Source: Streptomyces sp. NRRL S-37 (GTDB lineage: Bacteria; Actinomycetota; Actinomycetes; Streptomycetales; Streptomycetaceae). Taken from it: a stretch of DNA of 64,000 nt. Below are positions 61,511-64,000 of this stretch, in pieces. The translations under genes were made by a program, and so were the position numbers. The DNA is taken from positions 56,828 to 120,827 of the forward strand of contig NZ_JOIZ01000022.1 of NCBI RefSeq assembly GCF_000721605.1. Reading direction: 5' to 3'. Position 1 is the first letter of the stretch, and every line of letters starts with the position of its first letter. The notes under the pieces are model-generated. The model ran no database searches. It had not been told where the DNA came from and saw nothing but the letters and a program-made list of their open reading frames with translations.

Positions 61511-61780
61511 TCAGCGGCGGGGGAAGGGCCCGATGACGTCGGCGACGTCACGCAGCCGGATCCGGTCCGTGTATCCGAAACCGTCACGAGCGGCCGTGAG
61601 CCCGGCCCGTGTGACCAGGCCGGTGCGCAGACCGTCCTCGTCGCAGACGATCAGACGATCCGTACGGGCGGCGGCCATCAAGGACAGTGCCACCTCCACG
61701 GTCATGTCCTCCCAGACCCGCGGTTCGGCCGCGTCCATGGCATCGGCCGCAGGGCGGGACTGCGTCTGGGGCGGCGTCAA
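61511..61780 (-). CDS. CBS-domain-like small protein
   Basis: An 89-residue protein started at TTG 61780, which has AGGAGG six bases upstream and overlaps the previous stop by 4 nt (TTGA). The TVEVALSLMAAARTDRLIVC, DEDGLRTGLVTRAGLTAARD pattern is one CBS motif half, followed by YTDRIRLRDV. CBS pairs bind adenosine nucleotides. The protein carries a single half-site and would need to dimerise. It is translationally coupled to a vestigial helicase start and lies in a cold-shock gene neighbourhood. Confidence 0.7.
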   Translation of the reverse strand: MTPPQTQSRPAADAMDAAEPRVWEDMTVEVALSLMAAARTDRLIVCDEDGLRTGLVTRAGLTAARDGFGYTDRIRLRDVADVIGPFPRR

Positions 61781-61959
61781 AGGGTGCCTCCTGCGGAGTC
61801 GGGTCGGTTTCCTGAGCACGAAGGTCCTGCGCGGCCGCACCGGCGGTGGGCCGCGGTGCGGATGCGCGCCGGGCCGCCGGACCGGCTGCCACCCCTTCCG
61901 GAGGCGGCACCGCCGTCACGGGTGCGGGCGAAGCGGTCGTTCGTGCGTGTGCGGTTCAT
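61777..61959 (-). pseudogene. Vestigial N-terminus of a DEAD-box RNA helicase, coupled to the CBS gene
   Basis: A 60-residue open frame from ATG 61959 (GAGGAAGG upstream). The first residues, MNRTRTNDRFARTR and a Gly/Ser-rich stretch, match by memory the start of the DEAD-box helicase usually encoded after the cold-shock gene in Streptomyces. The rest (RTAAHRRCGRAGPSCSG) is frameshifted or degenerate and no helicase motif follows. Translation may be kept as a leader peptide for the CBS gene because the stop overlaps its start (TTGA). Confidence 0.55.
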
Positions 61960-62310
61960 GCGGAACCTTCCTCGATGCGGCACATATCAAGGAATTCCCG
62001 CAGCGATGAGCGGCATGGGGAATTGCAGGAATGGGCCGGCGGAACGCGACAGCGAATCCGGCTGACGGAAAATCCGCGCGGGCGAGGGCGTCGAAATGAA
62101 TGGCGTGATCGCGATGCGGACGCGGTGTTCGGGCGTCCACGGCGATGTGGCGGTACGGGGATGCGTCCGCATCCCCGCAGGGCGATCCGTGTGCGGTGCG
62201 CCATGGATTTCCTGACCGTCTTCCGCAGGCGAAACCACTGCGGAAAATACAAGCAGCTGGGGCCCGCACCCCGAAGGATGCGGGCCCCAGCTGCACAGTG
62301 CGCGTCAGCG
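61960..62310. other. 351-bp intergenic region after the cold-shock gene
   Basis: It separates the cold-shock gene from the helicase remnant (both minus strand). The right side carries the cold-shock terminator at 62253-62294. The rest has no supported gene and includes a less GC-rich tract (62040-62110) that may hold the promoter of the downstream remnant. Confidence 0.4.
62253..62294 (-). terminator. Terminator of the cold-shock gene
   Basis: Arms GCAGCTGGGGCCCGCACCC (62253-62271) and 62276-62294 pair with one mismatch around a 4-nt loop, 17 nt beyond the stop codon of the minus-strand cold-shock gene. Confidence 0.75.
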
Positions 62311-62514
62311 TCAGGCGGGAACGATGTTCTCGGCCGTCGGGCCCTTCTGGCCCTGCGCGATGTCGAAGGACACCTTCTGGCCCTCGAGCAGCTCACGGAA
62401 GCCCTGGGCGGCGATGTTCGAGTAGTGGGCGAACACGTCGGCGCCGCCACCGTCCTGCTCGATGAAGCCGAAGCCCTTTTCCGCGTTGAACCACTTCACG
62501 GTACCGGTAGCCAT
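62311..62514 (-). CDS. CspA-family cold-shock protein
   Basis: A 67-residue OB-fold protein that binds single-stranded RNA/DNA and melts mRNA structure. It is canonical: [20 protein letters not shown] (RNP1) with VFAHYSN (RNP2-type) and the C-terminal [10 protein letters not shown]. An unusually long untranslated leader probably lies upstream (beyond 62515), as in other csp genes. Confidence 0.97.
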   Translation of the reverse strand: MATGTVKWFNAEKGFGFIEQDGGGADVFAHYSNIAAQGFRELLEGQKVSFDIAQGQKGPTAENIVPA

Positions 62515-63148
62515 GTCATTTCTCCTTCGGGGCAGTGCGTCGGGGTCCGCACCGTGCGGAACCCGTGTCGCCGCGATGATCACCCACCCGGAAAAAGCCG
62601 GATACACAAGTGCTCCCGGCGGTACGAAAAACGACCGGAGAGCACATGAAGTTTCGGGAACCACAACTGCAACTGAGATCGAAGGTAGCACGCCGCAGCA
62701 GCCTGTGTGCGGTGAAGAATCCCACGCCGCTCATCACAACAGAGAATCTGCCCGCACGTCCCGTGGAAATCTCAGCTCGCGGGCACAGCTATTGATTCGC
62801 CAGGAACACAACGTTCCGGGAAGCGCGAGGCGCGGTCAGCACAAGGATTACCCCCGAAGGGCCCTTTTCCTTCCGGCCACGAACCGCATCGCACACCGTA
62901 CAGACCCGGGTGACCGAACGAACACCCCGAAGTGTCGAGGTCGATGGAGTCTTAAGGACCGGTTCAAGCTGCTGCGGAGGGCGAGGGCGAGGGCGAGGGC
63001 GAGGGCGATGACGGCGGGGACGGGTTCGTGGCCCTCGGCTCGTTTCTTGAGGCAGTAGGTGCGGTGGGGACCGTCGCGGATGACGGTGGCCTGTGGGTGG
63101 GTACGCGGCGGTGTGCTCGGGTGGGAGCGCACCGCCGCGACGGCCTTC
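62515..63148. other. 634-bp decayed region upstream of the cold-shock gene
   Basis: No intact gene. The first about 180 bp are probably the cold-shock leader and promoter (minus strand). A CCCGAAGGGCCCTTTT stretch lies at about 62850. From 62962 to 63078 the minus strand encodes a transposase remnant interrupted by a GAGGGC x5 tandem repeat (62977-63006). Confidence 0.5.
62962..63078 (-). pseudogene. IS110/IS116-type transposase C-terminal remnant
   Basis: The minus-strand reading RDGPHRTYCLKKRAEGHEPV, PAVIALALALALALRSSLN resembles the C-terminus of IS110-family transposases (Y..RKRaeGk.h..A.iALARRR..VLWA), with the arginines replaced by an Ala-Leu run caused by a GAGGGC x5 tandem repeat (62977-63006). 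No other transposase domain is left. Confidence 0.5.
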
Positions 63149-63385
63149 TCAGCCGGCTTGTGGTCCGGCCGGGCGGTCGGCCCGCACACTCCGGCGTCCG
63201 TCGACGCGCGTGGGGTGCGCGAGCGCCCCGAGGAGACCGAGCAGGGTGCTCTTGCCCGCCCCATTGGCGCCGAGCAGCGCCCAGTGCTCACCGGCTCGTA
63301 CGGTCAGTGACACCTCGCGCAGAATCGGATTGCCGTCGCGGACGACATCCACGTCCTCCACGCGGAGTACCGGGGCCGCGCTCAC
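63149..63385 (-). pseudogene. Truncated ABC-transporter ATP-binding protein
   Basis: From GTG 63385 the product has the normal N-terminus of an ABC ATPase, VLRVEDVDVVRDGNPILREV, then Walker A as LLGANGAGKSTLLGLLGAL. It loses homology after residue about 46 and ends at 78 residues. The signature motif and Walker B are missing. The start overlaps the upstream leuA fragment by 4 nt (GTGA), so an operon was once present. Confidence 0.75.
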
Positions 63386-63915
63386 GAGGAGGCCCGGCCG
63401 GAGCGGTTGACGGCGGACATGACGGCGTGGACCGACGCGGTCAGAACCGAGGTGTCCCAGCCGGCCCCCCAGCAGGTGACCTCGTTCACGCGGCACTCGG
63501 CGTAGGCGACGGCGGGGCTGCCCGGTCCCGTGCCGGTGGAGTGCTCGGTGCAGCCGAGGATGTCGACCGTGATTCCGGCACTCCGGAGCGCGTCGGCGAG
63601 GGCGGACAACGGCCCGTTCCCGGTGCCCTGGCAGGCGTGCTCCTGCCTGCCGATGCGCAGTGCGCAGGTGAACCGGTGCTCGCCGGGAGCCGGTTCCGTG
63701 GCGCTCCAGGACGTCAGGGTGACGGGGCCGTCCAGCGCCGGAGTGACGTAGGTGGTGCGGAAGAGTTCCCACAGCTCCTTGTGCGACAGCTCCCGGCCGG
63801 TGGCGTCGGTGACGTGCTGGACCGCGCGGGAGAAGTCCGGGCGCATGGTCCGGGGCAGGTCCAGGCCGTGGTGGGTGTGGAGGAGGTGGGCGATGCCCCC
63901 CTGGGCCTTGACCCC
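63382..63915 (-). pseudogene. leuA: 5'-truncated 2-isopropylmalate synthase (leuA) fragment
   Basis: About 178 residues of the LeuA C-terminal part remain: the linker GGIAHLLHTHHGLDLPRTMR with MRPDFSRAVQHVTDATGREL, and the regulatory dimer domain with HACQGTGNGPLSALADALRS and CRVNEVTCWGAGWDTSVLTA. The TIM-barrel catalytic domain is absent; homology stops at an insertion-sequence end at 63916. Any protein made would start inside the IS end and would be inactive. This is likely a second leuA copy, since leucine auxotrophy would otherwise follow. Confidence 0.8.
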
Positions 63916-64000
63916 TGATCTTGGACACACGAGACACTGGATCCTGAGGATCTGAGAACGGACATCTCGTGGTCATGAAGAACTATCCGCCGCAGTTCAA
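63916..64000 (+). mobile_element. Left end of an IS3-family insertion sequence (continues beyond the window)
   Basis: TGATCTTGGACAC at 63916-63928 is a typical IS3-family terminal repeat start and marks the point where leuA homology ends. About 60 bp further is the first transposase gene. The element continues beyond the window. Confidence 0.75.
63975..64000 (+). CDS. IS3-family transposase OrfA, 5' end only
   Basis: ATG 63975 opens the frame MKNYPPQF, the familiar beginning of the HTH-containing OrfA of Streptomyces IS3-type elements. Only eight codons are in the window. Confidence 0.7.

Noticed and set aside
62977..63006. GAGGGC x5 tandem repeat as a possible CRISPR or satellite
   Set aside because: Units are only 6 bp with no spacers; it is a simple repeat inside a transposase remnant.

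Overview
The window is very GC-rich actinobacterial DNA and almost certainly a Streptomyces chromosome core region. The reasons are pervasive G/C third positions, many GTG starts and mycothiol- and F420-linked genes. It also carries the afsK / afsS / afsR regulators of secondary metabolism in the order I remember from S. coelicolor (synteny recalled from memory, not searched). No rRNA, tRNA or CRISPR array was seen. The sequence starts inside one gene and ends inside an insertion sequence.

Left part (1-16.9 kb): the tail of a TPR-type regulator, a proline-rich membrane protein, a Leu/Ile/Val-type binding lipoprotein, an SCO4402-like protein and PurU. Then come an ECF sigma factor with a zinc-finger/mycothiol-type anti-sigma partner, a STAS anti-sigma antagonist, an EF-hand protein, an HATPase anti-sigma-like protein, a GlxA-type AraC regulator divergent from an MFS transporter, a flavin monooxygenase, two PNPOx-fold proteins, a TetR regulator and a VOC protein.

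Afs locus (17-24 kb): the kinase AfsK (Thr168 in the activation loop and Lys44 conserved), a Gly/Ser/Asp-rich exported protein, a newly noticed 48-residue secreted peptide, AfsS with its three DNHMP repeats, and AfsR (SARP + NB-ARC + TPR). In the known cascade AfsK phosphorylates AfsR, which activates afsS. The short peptide repeats the AfsS motif pattern behind a signal peptide and is the most interesting small gene here.

Middle (24-42.8 kb): an F420 cluster (Ddn-like protein, LLM oxidoreductase, FbiC), a cysteine-less L,D-transpeptidase-like protein, a VapBC-type toxin-antitoxin pair with a perfect palindromic operator and a probably leaderless mRNA, a DUF2165 protein, a degenerate ADP-ribosylglycohydrolase-like protein, a sodium-solute symporter, a large multispanning membrane protein, a D,D-carboxypeptidase with a very long acidic N-terminal extension, a GPP34 protein, an XRE/DUF397 pair, a glutathione peroxidase and a Crp-family regulator.

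Candidate conflict or signalling system (42.8-49.5 kb): a DUF5706 (Pycsar-effector-type) membrane protein diverges from a tight four-gene operon. That operon encodes a class III cyclase-like protein, a P-loop NTPase, an SPFH/coiled-coil protein and a DUF4407 membrane protein. The cyclase C-terminus and the NTPase N-terminus share an 18-residue tag. I consider this the best candidate for an undescribed system.

Right part (49.5-64 kb): an S-adenosyl methyltransferase, a LigI / LigJ / MFS catabolic operon, a two-component system coupled to a TAXI binding protein, a LysR regulator, an EamA exporter with an NAD(P)-binding protein, a MerR regulator behind a perfect 32-nt palindrome, a GvpU-like protein, and a cold-shock gene followed by what looks like the vestigial start of a DEAD-box helicase gene coupled to a CBS protein. 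The last 1 kb is decayed: an IS110-type remnant, a truncated ABC ATPase and a leuA cut off by an IS3-family element.
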